Under the pieces are notes generated by a model. The model did no database searches and had not been told where the DNA came from. It saw only the letters and a list, made by a program, of their open reading frames with translations. DNA of 64,000 bases from Eurosta solidaginis. Taxonomy: Eukaryota > Arthropoda > Insecta > Diptera > Tephritidae. The translations under genes were made by a program, and so were the position numbers. Where the stretch lies: positions 378,959,601 to 379,023,600 of the forward strand of contig NC_090319.1 of assembly GCF_040869045.1 (NCBI RefSeq), read 5' to 3'. Shown here in pieces: positions 21,520-33,874 of the stretch; positions within the stretch are counted from its first letter, which is position 1; each line of letters begins with the position of its first letter.

Positions 21520-24457
21520 ATGGCATGATGGCATGAGAACCATCCGATCTTGTGTGTAATTTTAGTGCGTAAATGGATTACGATATCTTTGTCTTCATCG
21601 AGACATGGATCAATGAAACATTTTTTGATAGTGAGTTCTTTGACTTAAACCTTTTCAATGTCTATCGCAAAGATCGGGATGCTGGGAAAACTGGTTGCAT
21701 TCACGGTGGTGGTGTTTTCATTGTTGTCAAGCGCCAGCTGCGTTCATTTTTATTTCCGCTCAACAATGATGACTCGCTACTTGACCAAATCTGCTTGTGT
21801 ATAAATCGTTCTGGGTCTGGTGCACAAGGCTCCTTATATCTGCTTGCCTCGTATGTTCTACCAGGAATTTGATGTATACAAAGCACATGCTGATAACATA
21901 ATCTCTCTTGTTTTACGAAACCTAAATGATGACCACTTCTGCCTGCTTGGTGACTTCAACCTTTGTAATATTCAATGGTCAACAAATGTTTCCAGTTATG
22001 GTCTCACACCTAATAATATTTCTCTGAATTACGAATTGTATTTCATTGATAATTTATTGAGTCTCAATTTAAAGCAATTAGTAATTGTGTTAATGCCCTA
22101 AATAGATTATTGGATCTAGTATTTATAAGCGACAACATTAGTTGTGAAGTCAGTGAATGTACTAATGCAGTTATTCCAAACGATAGGCATAACCTACCAC
22201 TGGTCATTACTTGTAGTTTTTATTATTATGCGTCGGATACTTCAGATAGCAGATTAACGTTCAATTTCAATTCGTGCGATTTTCCTAGATTTAACGATTT
22301 TTTCATGGAAATAAACTGGGACGAATTACTTGAGGGACTTGATATTTCTAACTGCTTCTCCACGTTCAAATCCATTCTATTTAGTCACTGTTTGGATACA
22401 ATTCCGTTAAAGTGAAACAGGCCGTATAAACTTCCGTGGTATTCGAAAGAATTAAGAAAACTGAAGAACATAAAAAATAAATACTTGCGTAACTTCAAAC
22501 GCTCAAAGAATCATATATGCTTTACTAAGTACAAGAAGTATTTAAAGATATTTAATCATTTAGATAAGTTTCTGTACAAACCTATATTCATAAAAATTAG
22601 TCGAATATTAAATCGAATCCTAAAACTTTTTGGAACTATATAAAGTCAAAAAAAGGTGGCTCCAGTATAACTTCTGGAGTTTTCATCAATGATCAGCCTG
22701 CGCGATCTCTAAATGAGTCAGCGAACTTATTTGCTGAGTTTTTTAAGTCAAATTTTTCTCAGGATGGAAATAATAAAGTGTTTGATTTTTCATTGGATGC
22801 CGTTAGTATCCTGAACTTCGGTACGCTTACTCTCTCCTGTGAGGATGTTAGTTAAGCTATTATTATACTTAAGTCCTCATTCCAAACTGACGTTGATGGG
22901 TTTTCTTCTGTCTTATTAAAAAACTGTCCAGCCTTGGTCTATTCGTTGAGTCTGATTTTCAATAAATCATTATCATCTGGGACGTTCATCGATGATTGGA
23001 AACTAACCTCGATTACGCCCGTTTTCAAATGTGGAAATAAGGACGATGTGCGTAACTATAGACCAATATCCAAGCTGTCCACAATCTCTAAAATTTTTGA
23101 GCATGCTGTGAATGCCAAGTTGAGTTTTGCTGTTAAATCCCTTATATCCCCCCACCAGCACCGGTTTGTTGCTGATAGGTCCACGATTTCAAATCTTGCT
23201 GTTTTTAGCGAATACTGTGTAGAGTCTTCCTCTGCTGGACTACAGGTTGATTGCATTTACACTGACTTTTCCAAAGCTTTTGATAGAGTTCCTCTCACAG
23301 TTCTGATAAAAAATGAGCTGTCTCGGTTTTAATTCAACGCTTCTTTTGTGGATTCGTTCTTATTTAAGTAATAGACACTGCATTGTTACCATTAATGGGA
23401 AAACGTCTAGTCCGTTCGTTGCGATTTCTGGCGTTCCCCAGGGAAGTATACTAGGCTCACTTTTATTTATATTATTTATTAATGACATAAGCAGTTGTTT
23501 TTCCTTTGTAAAATGTTTACTTTATGCAGATGACTTAAAAAAATGCTCAGGCATTAAATCGCTAGAAGATGCCATAAAGCTGCAGGATGAGGTGAATAAG
23601 CTTCACCAATGGTGCCTGAATTCCAGTCTCTCTTTAAATACGCAAAAATGCTTCCAAATTATTTATACAAAATCAACTAACATTTCGCCTACAAAATACA
23701 GTATATCTAACTATGAACTTAAATGTGTTGATGAGATGAAAGACTTGGGTGTCGTTTTCGACAAAAGGTTTTCTTTCATTAATGACATTAACTACGTAAC
23801 ATCGAAAGCATATTCTATGCACGGATTTGTACGGCGCAATGCTTCGCAATTCTCAGACCCCCATACCTTTCAGCTGCTCGCCATACGTTAGATCTCATCT
23901 TGAATATGCTGTCTTCATTTGGAGAGCAAGCAACGAAACGGCCATTTGTAGAATTGAGAGAATTAAAAAAATTTTCCTTAAATATGCCCTTCGGCCGTTA
24001 GTCTTTTCGGAGCCGATTCCTTCCTACTCTTCACGTCTTTTACTTTTAAGCCTCAAGTCTTTGGAAAATCGTAGATCTATACTATGCTTGTCATTCATGT
24101 ATAATATTATTAATGGCTACATTGATTGCACATATTTGCTGGAAAGGATTCGATTTAATGTTCCCCAGAGATCTTTCAGAAATTCCTTTCCATTTCATTA
24201 CGATTATTTCAGAACGAATTACGCTGGTAATGCTCCCATTATGCATGATATTCGGGAGCTTAACTCAATAAGTAATTCCGCTGCTCATGATTTTTCAATA
24301 CAAAGGGCTGAATTTATGAATATTTTGAAGTCTGCTTTCTAGGTACACCGATTACTTTTAGGCATAAGTATTTCTTAAATTTTCATTGTATCATAGTCTG
24401 TAAGGATCAAAATTCATAGACTTAAACAAATAAATAAATAAATTAATTAAAAAAAAA
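21520..24457 (+). pseudogene. Non-LTR retrotransposon, near-complete ORF2 with frameshifts (CR1/Jockey-supergroup)
   Basis: Reads in broken frames through an apurinic endonuclease (21,573-22,415: 'FIETWI' at the start, 'LLGDFNLCNI' near 21,950, and an 'NDRH' near 22,165 in place of the usual SDH) and a reverse transcriptase (22,934-23,891: 'NYRPISKLSTISKIFE', 'YTDFSKAFDRVP', 'SGVPQGSILGSLLF', 'LLYADDLK' with the catalytic YADD at 23,523-23,534, 'KDLGVVFD'). A C-terminal region follows (23,827-24,342). No RNase H domain follows. The 3' end is an A-rich '(AAAT)n' tail at 24,425-24,457. Frame changes at about 21,840, 22,100, 22,420-22,930, 23,320 and 23,850 and internal stops make it inactive. 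No ORF1 is seen upstream, so it is probably 5'-truncated. The absence of RNase H and the RT wording favour the CR1/Jockey side; the exact clade is uncertain. Confidence 0.85.
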
Positions 24458-25854
24458 TTTGATAACTTGATCAAATAATGCTCAAGGCAATTTTAAAAAA
24501 CTAGGAAATTTATAACTTTAAATAAAAATTCAAATTTATAGTTCAACGAAATTTTATGTTTTGCTTTTTTGTACGGAGTGAGTAATGGTTAAACGATTTT
24601 CGCTTAGTTTGTTTAGATTTAAGTTTAACTGCCTTACTTTCAACTTAAATGCACAAGTCAATGATTCGGCTAAAAGTCTTTGAAATTATTCAGATTATTG
24701 GAAATAACAATCTCGGTGAAGCAATACTTATGGCCAGATTATATATGACGCCGTGGCCCATTCACAATTATATAATCCCAAAAATGTCACAAACGTACTT
24801 ACGTTTACTGCCACTCACTGAAGTAAATTAATGATCTTATAACGTATGAATTTTGATTCATGTGAGAAAAAATTACTCGTTGCATTATACATAATTTACT
24901 CCTTAAGTTCAATAAAAACAACACAAGCTTAGTGCATGAAAGTGAAAAGTCCATTATAGATTTTCGAAATTTAATTCTAACACCAGCCTTTTTTTAAGCG
25001 GATATTTATTAGATATGAAGCGGTCTGCAGCAGGCAGCAATAATTTGGCAATCGACTACTTCGCGAGCTTTTGTTAAGATTTTAAAAGGAATTTTTCTAA
25101 AAAAAAAAAAAAAAAAATTGAATTGCTATGTAAAATATCAAAATATTAGCCAATGTTTAAGGCAACCGTGGCAAGAGACAGAAGCTGCAAGAAAAAAAAT
25201 CGAATTCTACTTCAACAGCACAGCAATGCAGCGGCAAATGGTGCAAAATATTTTGGCAACAGATATTTATTTTCTTATCGCTGCTTAACGCAAAAGCTAG
25301 CAATGTGCCAAGTCACAGTGAATTCATGCAATCTTTTTCACATCATTCTTACCGTGAGTATCATGCAATACATATACATACATACATACATGTAAGTTCA
25401 TATTGATACGCGCACGCTGTGGCGTTGCCTAGAAATCCTTTGCCAAGCAAAAATCAAAGTTGGAAATTATGTTAATTGACGGCGCTGTAAATTTCTGATT
25501 ATGTCACCTTAGAAATTGGCAAACATTTTTGTGATAATAGCAGAGATATTGAGCGCCGCTTGGTATGAAACGACAGTGTTAAATTAAAAAAAAAAAAAAT
25601 GATTTGTTAAATGAAGTGGCTTGCTGTAGATAATTATAAGTGGCTGAATAGTAAATATTAGCAAGATATTATAAATTGGTTTATTATGTGATATATTTTG
25701 TTACATAAAGAGACGATTTGTTTATAGAATTTTTTATATTTTGGAAGTTGCTTGGTAAAAAGTTCTAACAAGGAAAAACCAACTTTTTATATTTACATCT
25801 TGGAATTTATCTCCTGCTACGTACTCAATTAATCACTTTATTAGCGCTTAACTA
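24458..25854. other. Unannotated AT-rich stretch
   Basis: A-runs at about 25,101-25,117 and 25,588-25,600, and 'ACATACATACATACATG' at 25,375-25,391. Frames at 24,649-24,831 and 25,153-25,395 carry no recognised domain. Confidence 0.4.
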
Positions 25855-27356
25855 CAGGGCCGCAGAGAACCGATCCGGGCCCCTGGGACAGTTCGCGTTT
25901 ACGGGCACCCCTAAAAAATAAAATCAATTCAGTAAAAAAAAGTAACATAACATACATAAATTTTTCAATTCACATTGTCAGTTTGATTTCATATAAAATA
26001 AGATTTACTGGAGCACTTACATAAATGAAGTGTTAGATTTCATTGTTTGATTTGCTTACATTAACTTTTTTAAATACGTACATTTTAAGAGCTTGATTCA
26101 GCCAAGGAAAACCTTTCGTGTTTTTTGGTCTGCGAATATGGAAACTACTGACTCAAAACTAATGCTGCGAGCAAGGTTGGACTCCAACGCCACTGTTCCA
26201 AGGCTTGTCAAGCGATTTTGGCTCATAGTAGAACCTAAAAAATTTTTCACGCGAGACAATAGACTAAAAGAACGTTCCCCTTCAGCCACACTGACTGGAA
26301 GTGTGCAAAATATTCTTAGTGCTATGCAGATGTTAGGAAATAATACTTCCATCTTCAGGTCATGAAATTTGTTCAGAAGTTGAAATTGTGGCAGCAAATC
26401 ACATCCCAAATTTGCTAAGTGGATGGCTTTGAGATGAATGATTTCATCTATAAGATTCGTAGAAATATCGAACACACAAATCGTGCAGAATGCCGATGCC
26501 TTTTCTCTGAGCTTTTCCTTCGTCAGATCCTGATACTTCCACAAAAAACTAAATTTAATCGCAATGTCATCTACGGATTCGAAACGTCTTGTCATGTTAC
26601 CAATCAAGCAATCCAAAAGAACGTAAAAAACTTGCTGTTTTAATTGAGTTTCGGAATACCACTCAGGTGATTCGCCGGGTAATTCATCGAACTGGCACTT
26701 TCTTATCTTCCTTCTTTTATTTAATAGATTCTTACGATTAAATTTTATAAATCAGTGCTTAGTGTATGTCTTAAAAGGCCCGTGAAGAATTACAACCGAA
26801 ATTACATTCACAAATTAAAAAAATTTACCAAAAATTGCACCACTGACAAATACGAAGCTTGCTACGCAAACTGCCCTATGTAAGTTTATACACGGCATAC
26901 TCATATGTTTGCACAAATTTGCGCTTCACAAAAGAAGTCAAGTGTACTGATTTTTTCAAATTAACGCTCTAGTTTATTATCAGCTTGTATTTACAGATGT
27001 CGCTGGCTTTTACGAAAATGAAAAAGCAATACGACCAAAACGATAGGGGCATAGTTATATTCGAAATAAATTGCGACTTTTAGGTAGTTGAATCATTTTT
27101 GACAGATAGCGCTTATAAAATTGTGTCAAAAACGTTTATCTAACTTAAACTCACAATTTATTTTGACTATGACTATGCCCCATAGTATTTGATTGGATGC
27201 TTATGATTATAGTTTAGTGATTTTCAATTTTAAAACAATTTTTGTAGCAAAAAAAGATGTATGTATCTATGAAATACTAGTTAGAGTACTGTCAATACTG
27301 CTTTGCCTTACCGGGCCCCCAAAAACCTCCGGACCCCAGGGCAATTGCCCTGGCTG
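25855..27356 (-). mobile_element. hAT-type DNA transposon, decayed
   Basis: A hAT transposase C-terminal relic (26,095-26,730) lies between ends that look like hAT termini: the left edge 'CAGGGCCGC' then 'CGGGCCCCTGGGACAG' (25,855-25,891), and the right edge reading inward from 27,356 as 'CAGCCAGGGCAATTGCCCTG' then 'GGTCCGG'. Both start CAG and are rich in GGGCC, but they match imperfectly. The 8-bp flanks ('CTTAACTA' and 'CACACAGA') do not match, perhaps because element B abuts the right edge. About 1.5 kb survives, too short for a complete hAT. Confidence 0.65.
26095..26730 (-). pseudogene. hAT transposase C-terminal (dimerisation) domain
   Basis: Translated on the minus strand, the frame stays open upstream of the first Met to about 26,730 ('RRKIRKCQFDELPGE', then 'EWYSETQLKQQVFYVLLDCL'). 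It ends in the hAT dimerisation block 'TLPVSVAEGERSFSLLSRVK' (about 26,250-26,310), 'LGSTMSQNRLTSLGTVALE' and 'FADQKTRK'. The pattern (T-x-P/V-S-x-A-x-x-E-R-S-F-S-x-L-x-R-x-K) is typical of hAT transposases related to ZMYM/THAP-like insect and vertebrate proteins. The DNA-binding BED or TTF-type domain and the first part of the catalytic core are absent, so this is about the last 210 residues of a protein that usually exceeds 600. Dead copy. Confidence 0.85.
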
Positions 27357-27358
27357 CA

Positions 27359-27815
27359 CACAGAGTATATTAACATTGGTAATATAACGGTTGACCGTAA
27401 CGGCATAAACGAATCGAGATACATATAGATTTCCACATATCTAAATACGCAGGATGGAAAAAGGAATTGATTCGGTCATGTCCGTCCGTCCGTCCGCCTG
27501 TCTGTGCTACAATTTGAGTAAATATTGAGATATCTTATTGAAGTTTGGTACATTGGTTCCTTGGCACCCATCTCCCAACACTATATATGATGAAAAAAAT
27601 CGCGTGATAGCCACGCCCACTTTTAACATATATAACATTATGGAAAACACAGGAAGCCTGATTATTTAACAGATAATACACATAGAATGTTGATGATGTT
27701 AATTTGTGGACTGATATTGAGACTTTTGATAAACATTTTAATTTTTTTTTAAATGGGCGTTGCACAGCCTGCTTGTGATAAAAGCAATTTTACAAATATG
27801 ATAAATCATAAATAA
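27359..27815 (-). mobile_element. Element B/A relative, 3' fragment, inverted
   Basis: Begins 'ACAGAGTATATTAACATTGG' (reverse of the family's 3' end), then has 'AACGAATCGAGATA', (GTCC)n at 27,480-27,498 and the module 'GATAGCCACGCCCACTTTTA'. It stops where a plus-strand copy of the family starts, giving a tail-out back-to-back pair. Confidence 0.65.
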
Positions 27816-28962
27816 ACAAGTAAAAGTGTCTGAGTTCGGGTGTAGCCGAACATTATATACTCAGCGTGAGCTTAAATTGTACATTTCATTTCAGATAAAT
27901 TACTTTTCTACATAACACGTGGCACCGCCCGTTTAAAAAAAATGTCTCCCCATTTCCTAATGCAATAAAACTTGATAAGTGAAATATTATTGATTCGAAA
28001 CTATTTTTGCTAAAATATAGCTTATTATTCTAGTCTACGACCCTTTTAAGCTTGTTTTATATCTAAGTTGCCGTGGTCTTTAACAGATCTCGTCCATTTT
28101 TCCTAGAAATATTTAGTGCTATAGGGGAAATTTGTGTACCAAATTTTATTACGATCCGTTAACTTTTCTTCGAGTTATGGCTCCCGAAACATAGAAAATT
28201 GCTTAGTCATAAAAGGGGCAGCGCTACGCCCATTTTTTTAAAATTGAAGTTTTTTCTATTTATTGTTATAAATCCACTTTGAAAATGAAATACCACTGAT
28301 ATAAAGGTCTTTTTGCAAAGATATTGCTTATTTTTTTCGTCCACGACCTTTTTTAAAAGCTTTTAGATAAAAGTGGGCGTGTTCCTTAACCGATTTTGTT
28401 TTTTTTTTTTTTTTCAAATCATTCCTTTTAGTAAAGGCAACCTCTCTGCCGAAGTCTGTTACGATAGGTTTAACAATGATTTATGATTAATAATATATGT
28501 AAAATTGATTTTATCATAAGTGGGCGGTACCCCCCCCCCCCCCCCATTTTGAAGAATTTTTCCAAAATTTTATCAAGAGTCTCAATATCAGTCCACATGT
28601 AAAATTTCAACATTCTAGGTGTATTGTTTACTAAATTATCAGGTTTTTTGTGTTTTCCAAAATTTTATATATATAAAAAGTGGGCGTGGTTATCATCCCA
28701 TTTCGCTCATTTTCAATACCAATCTATTCTGGATCCAGATAAGATAGCGTACCAAATTTGGTGAAGATATCTCAATATTTACTCAAGTTATCGTGCTAAC
28801 GGACGGACGAACGGACGGACATGGCTCAATCAATTTTTTTTCGATATTGATGATTTTGATATATGGGAGTCTATATCTATCTCGATTCCTTTATACCTGT
28901 ACAACTAACCGTTATCCAATCAAAGTTAATATACTCTGTGTGCAAAGCACGCTGAGTATAAA
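27816..28962 (+). mobile_element. Element B: GGAC-microsatellite element, intact-ended copy
   Basis: Starts 'ACAAGTAAAAGTGTCTGAGT' plus 'TTCGGGTGTAGCCGAA' and 'TATACTCAGCGTGAGC'. Ends 'CAAAGCACGCTGAGTATAAA'. The subterminal 'TACTCAGCG' and 'CGCTGAGTA' are inverted repeats. About 1.15 kb with four or five internal modules, each carrying a 'GGGCGTGG'-type block and a 'CCGATTTCGCTCATTTT' block, and (GGAC)n at 28,801-28,820. It preserves the unoccupied site ('TTGTTTTATATCTAAG', about 28,049-28,064) that is interrupted in the 41.8-kb copy. A 17-C run (28,530-28,546) replaces the expected 'CCACGCCCAT' of one module. Confidence 0.75.
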
Positions 28963-29039
28963 AATCGCCAAAATGGCAGAGAGGTTGCCTTTACAATAAG
29001 GAGGTTTTTGACATGGTGATTTCCTACCGTGCGATTTTT

Positions 29040-29860
29040 CTAATTTGATGCTATGGAGAAAAAAAAATATTACCAGCAGAACTAAGCTGCGATGGAATAT
29101 TCTATTATAAGGGCATACAAATAGTGCCGTGTGCTGACGGCGTTGATATCATTCTACTCCAAGCTGGAAAAAAGTAAGTAAGAAAGATGGGTTTTATGGT
29201 GAATTAGGACAAAACGAAGTACCTGCTGTCTGTCACCAATCGAAGAGTCAGAGCTTTTGCGCTTTGCCAACTATGTCGCTGTTGGCAGTCATAATTTCGA
29301 AATAGAAAAATAGTTCGTTTATTTGGGAACCAGCGTTAACACAAATAACGATATCAGCTTTAAAGTATATCGAATCAACTTTGGCAATAAATGCTACTCT
29401 CCACTAGCTACACAATTAAAATATTAAAGTCCTCTCTCTGCAAACGAAAATCATACTCTACAAGTCACTTAACGTACCCATCCTTATGTATGGTGCAGAA
29501 GCATGTACCACGACAACGTCAGATGGGAAAGCTCCGGGAGTGTTCAGGGGAAAAGTTCTGCGAAAGATTTACGGATTCTACGCACTAACAACGGCGAGTA
29601 CCGAAGAAAAAATTTAATAATGAGCTGTACGAGCTTTACGCAGACATCAGCGAATGAAAGATGATGCCGCCGGCTGAGAAAGTTTTTCATCAGAACCCGC
29701 CAATGCGAGCAGAAGACAGGTCGGCCCACACTTCAATGGAAGTACAAGGCGGAAAACGATTTAAATTCCCTTCGTGTGAACAATTCGCGCCAGTTAACTC
29801 AACGATAAAGCTACTGGCGCACTTTGTTTGGCCATATCCATTTAAACGGTTAAGCATAAA
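29040..29860 (+). pseudogene. RTE-type LINE relic, C-terminal part
   Basis: Broken frames give 'FVYLGTSVNTNNDISFK' (about 29,314-29,364), 'LMYGAEAC' (about 29,486), 'VFRGKVLRKIYGF' (about 29,540-29,578), 'NELYELYADI' and 'GRPTLQWKYKAENDLNSLRV' (about 29,720-29,780). This order (YLGS.., LMYGAE.W, VFERKVLRKI.G, NxELYxLY, GRPxxRW) is that of the RTE/BovB-like endonuclease-RT protein after the RT active site. Stops and shifts throughout. Related fragments lie at 47,900-48,190 (minus) and 62,700-62,990 (plus, a more N-terminal region). Confidence 0.75.
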
Positions 29861-31000
29861 TTAAGAAAGTATTACATGTATGTACACTTTGTTGCTTACT
29901 CAGTTCATTTTTGCAAGTAAGAATTCATATAAATATGTATATACAAAATTTCCTTGTATTTTTGTAAGACACATAACTTGCCCGCCATGGCGTATACGTA
30001 TTTATATACACATGTATGTGTGTACATATGTATGTATAAATTAGTGTACTTTATGTACTCATTTTATATTTATCCTAACATCAGCGTTTAATTAGTATGC
30101 AAGCTGAGCTGGTTGTTCCTACACAAATTTTCGCTTAAACATAAAAACTATTTGATAAACAAAAGACATTGTTCGTCTTATTTACTTACATACACATCGT
30201 CGATAAATGAATGTGTGTGATTTTCTTGTATCAGCATATCTGTACACGTATTTACATACTGTCAGTTTTTCTTTTGTGAATACTCTTACGCCTGAATTGT
30301 AATCTCGTTTTCATTGATACTAAATAGGCGTGATTGTATTCATTAAATTGAAATACTTTCAATAAAGTAAAATCGTGACTGATACGCTAACGATAAGTAT
30401 GTCAAACTTTGCTCTATGTTAAGCACCATTTTATGTATTTATGATGTAATACAAATATATGTATATGTATCTCTACTATACGTGGTATTTCATGAATACA
30501 GTATGTGGTTGTAAAGTGTAAAGCTTATAGGTTTATTATAGTAAATATTCTAGATGGAAGAAAATTTCGTGTGAATTCACTTCTACCAAGTCTGGAGTGT
30601 TTAAGCAAAGCTACCTTTGTTGTATTTCAGAAAACTTTAGTTTACTTTTATGACTTTCTAGATAACAAACACCAGTCCAGTTTTGTTTACAAGAATACCG
30701 ATTGCAGTTGGCAAAAGCTATGGCTTTGATATTTTGTTATAGTTTTTAGAAGGATTTTTAAATGCCAGTGATTAATACAAAGCCGTTTTTAAGCTACTTT
30801 GGTTTGCCTGTTTTGTTCAGCGGTAATGAGATTGCTCTCGAACATTGGTTGTTGTGGGAAAGAATCTGATTTTCCTCTGCCCTTAGTGTTATCAATGTGT
30901 AATCTGTAGGGCATTTTACATAAGAGAGCAGGAACTTACCACTCATGAACTCCATAAAATATTACCCTAACAGTTTTCCACTTCTGTGTTCTGCTTGTTT
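29860..31000. other. Unannotated stretch with short microsatellites
   Basis: 'ACACATGTATGTGTGTACAT' at about 30,007-30,026 and similar TATG/ACAT tracts. The 74-residue frame 30,505-30,729 has no recognised domain. Confidence 0.35.
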
Positions 31001-31001
31001 C

Positions 31002-31345
31002 TGCGGCCCCCGTGGTGTGGCCTACCACACCGATGATCCTGCGTTCCCGCCGCGGGCAAAGCAATATCAAAATTATTGAAAAAAAAAAAAATAATATTTC
31101 AATTAGAACACAATTTTTCTAAGCGTTGTCGCCTCTCGGCAGTGATAGTGAATTTCCGCCATAAAAAGCTCTCAACGAAATCTCATCTGCCTTGCAGATG
31201 CAGCTCGGAGTCGGCATAAAACAATTAGGTCCCGTCCCGCCATTTTTGTAGGAAAAATTAAAAAGGAACACTACGCAAATTGGAAGATAAGCTCGGCCTA
31301 AAATCTCTTCGGATTTTATAGCGCCTTACATTTTCTATTTAAATG
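31002..31345 (+). mobile_element. tRNA-derived SINE (tephritid-type), copy 1, decayed head
   Basis: Matches 62,035-62,395: 'CGTGGTGTGGCCTACCACAC', 'GCGGGCAAAGCAATATCAAA', 'TTTTTCTAAGCG', 'CTCATCTGCCTTGCAGATGC', 'GGAGTCGGCATAAAACA', 'GGTCCCGTCC', 'GAAGATAAGCTCGGCCTAAA' and 'ATCTCTTCGGA'. The B-box region ('CCTGCGTTCCCGCC') is mutated, so its pol III promoter is probably dead. Confidence 0.8.
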
Positions 31346-31960
31346 TCGCCGACAGCATATTCAGAATTTCGCACTAAGTGATGAGTAGTTTTTAAGAAAC
31401 TTATGTTATTGTCATATTCTAAGAGTCCTCCAAAGGTATTCAATGCCAAAAACAGTGCAGCTACTTTATCTACAGCCTTCAAGTTGTTCACTGTTGCGGT
31501 CTTTCAAAACTATGGCTTAAAGACTTGAGGAGGATAATAGCCATCAAATGATGGAACTCTTACTTTCATATTGCTGAGCGATCCGGTTGCAACTCTTGTG
31601 TATGACCTCTTAAGGCATACAGCTCGTCCACAAACTGTACGATACAATTCCATCTCTTTCATAATTTGATCTATATTAGTAAATATATTTGACGAAAAAA
31701 CGAGGGCGAGATGGATGCCTTAAGAAGTCGTGTACAAGAGTTTCAATCGAGTTGCTCGGCTATATGAAAGAAAAACCTCCATCGTTTCCTTTCAAGCTCT
31801 TTAAGCTATAGTTTGAGAAGACCACAGCAATGAGCAACTTGAGTTCTTTAGACAAGGTAGTTGCGCCGTTCTTCGCATTGAGATTGCATGCTTCTCTTAT
31901 GTGGTCAGCAAGATTTTAGGAGGACTCTTTGAAAATAAAAATAACGTAGGTCTCTTAGAA
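31345..31960. other. Unannotated stretch
   Basis: No gene or repeat family recognised between the SINE and the minisatellite. Confidence 0.35.
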
Positions 31961-32990
31961 ATTATGCCTGGGATATTTGGGAACTATCTTTACATTGTTT
32001 GGTGAAAATTGCGTTATGAGTTCTAGTATACTTCAGAATTATTTTAAGGAACAACAACTCCCAAATCAATTCCAGACTATTTCGAGACAATTTTGGTACA
32101 GTTTAAGGGTCGTTTTGGATTTTTTTGGTAAAACATCTAAAATAATCCTTAAGTGGTCCCGTAATAGACCTACAATTGTTTTAAAATAGTTTCGAAATTA
32201 TCCTGAATTGATTCTATAATGCTTTTGAAAAGTTTGGAAATAGTCTCGAAATGATCCCGATTTTTTCCTAAAGCGATATCTAAAACTAGCTCGAAACCAG
32301 CCTGAAATTATCCTTAATTGGTCGTGAAATAATTTTTAAATAATTGATTATGTAACTACAAAGAAACGGTTTCGAAACACTATCCATATTGTCCCAAAGT
32401 TGTCCTGAAATGATATCTAAAATAATCCCGAAGTTATCTTGCAGTGTTTCAAAGCTAATGCTCTAATAGTATCGACATAATTCCGAAAATCTTCCCGAAA
32501 TGATCACAATATGATGCTGTATTTCTCCCGAAATGGCTTCGAAGTCCTCGCGTGACAAGTTTCCAGATTATATTAAGGTTTATTTCAAAACTACTTCGAT
32601 ACAAATTTGTTTCAATTTCAGTATTATTTACGGATTATTATCAAAATCATTGCAATATTATTTCAGGTTAGTTTGGAGTGACCTAAGGATCACTTCGGGA
32701 TTATTTTATACATCTTTTCGGAATAACTTGCAAATTATTTTGACATTATTTCTAGACAACTTTTGAACATATTTAGCGTCACTTCAGGATTGTTTTTGAG
32801 ATCTCACCTGAAATATTCCCTTAGTGGTCTTCTAAAAGCCCTAAAATGGTTTCGAAAATATCATTACTTTTTGTCAAAGTTATACATAAATCTTAGGGAA
32901 GTCACTCTAAAACTGTCCCGAATCGGCCCTATAATAATCCCTGAAAATAATTTGATGATTCGGATGTACACATTAGGATAATTGTTATGA
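31960..32990. repeat. Degenerate CCCGAAATGATCC minisatellite, ~1 kb
   Basis: Drifting units such as 'CTCGAAATGATCCCGA', 'TCCTGAAATGATATC', 'CCTTAAGTGGTCCCG', 'TCCCGAAATGGCTTCG' and, further on, the complementary style 'CACTTCGGGATTATTTTA'. Units are about 10-25 bases without a fixed period. The frames here are repeat-encoded and not genes. Confidence 0.55.
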
Positions 32991-33230
32991 TCAAGGATAA
33001 TAAAACGCGATTTTATCTAAATTTATTTTATTTTATTCGTCTTTAAACTCGTCGTCTTTAAACTCTTCATCTTTCTATTCTGTCGGTGCATGGGTGCAGA
33101 GCAATGATATATAAAAAAATTTTGCTTTTAGCGGAGAGACATTCGTTCACACGTGTGAATGTTAGCACTTGGTCTCCCACTCGAGACCGACGCCAAAACT
33201 ATGCCTATTTGCATCAGCATTCAAGTATAT

Positions 33231-33874
33231 TAGGGCGGGTCGATTTAAAAATCACTCATTACTCTGTGAAAATCTTATTCTAGGGATCAAAATAAGAAAC
33301 TTTGCCGAAGGAACCATACATCTAAAACGAATTCTGATGTCCCCCCCCCCCCCCCCCCCCTTTGGGTCGAACTTTTGGGTAGGGGCAATTTCAGTTCAAC
33401 CTGCTGTCTTGTGGTGGCTTAAAAAAACAACACAAGCAATTTTATGATATGAAATTGTGTCACAGTGATACCTTCATTTTTTAAAACGGTTGAATAAAAA
33501 ACCCACACAACTATGTTTACGACATGCAAATGCATCACAGTGATGCCTTGGTTTTAAAACGGGGTTGTAAAAACGCTAATTTCTAATAATTGTTTTTAAT
33601 TTCTTTTATATTACTAAGTGAAATTCATGTTTTCATTTACATATGTTCTGACTAAATAAATTTCTAAAGGGAAAAATAAACTCCAAAAAGAAAAAACTTA
33701 GGCATCTCAAAGTGGGATTTTTCAAAATTTGCCCCTACAACCCAAAGGGGGGACATCAGAATTCATTTTAGAGGTATGGTTCCTTCGGCAAAGTTTCTTA
33801 TTTTGATCCCTAGAATATGATTTTCACAGATCAATGGGAGATTTTTTTACCTCCCCACAAATCGACCCGGCCTA
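33231..33874. mobile_element. 644-bp long-TIR transposon (MITE) with 8-bp TSD
   Basis: Ends 'TAGGGCGGGTCGATTT' (left) and 'AAATCGACCCGGCCTA' (right) are inverted repeats. The identity continues through 'TCTAGGGATCAAAATAAGAA', 'ACTTTGCCGAAGGAACCATA' and 'GAATTCTGATGTCCCC' to about 33,395, so each arm is about 160 bp. Perfect direct repeats 'AAGTATAT' flank it (33,223-33,230 and 33,875-33,882). An 8-bp TSD with TAG-starting termini fits hAT best, P-type second. The middle 330 bp has no coding capacity. The left arm contains a 20-C run (33,341-33,360) where the right arm has a run of G only about 7 long. Confidence 0.85.

Noticed and set aside
21573..24342. Functional endonuclease-reverse transcriptase gene
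   Set aside because: At least five frame changes and internal stops interrupt it.
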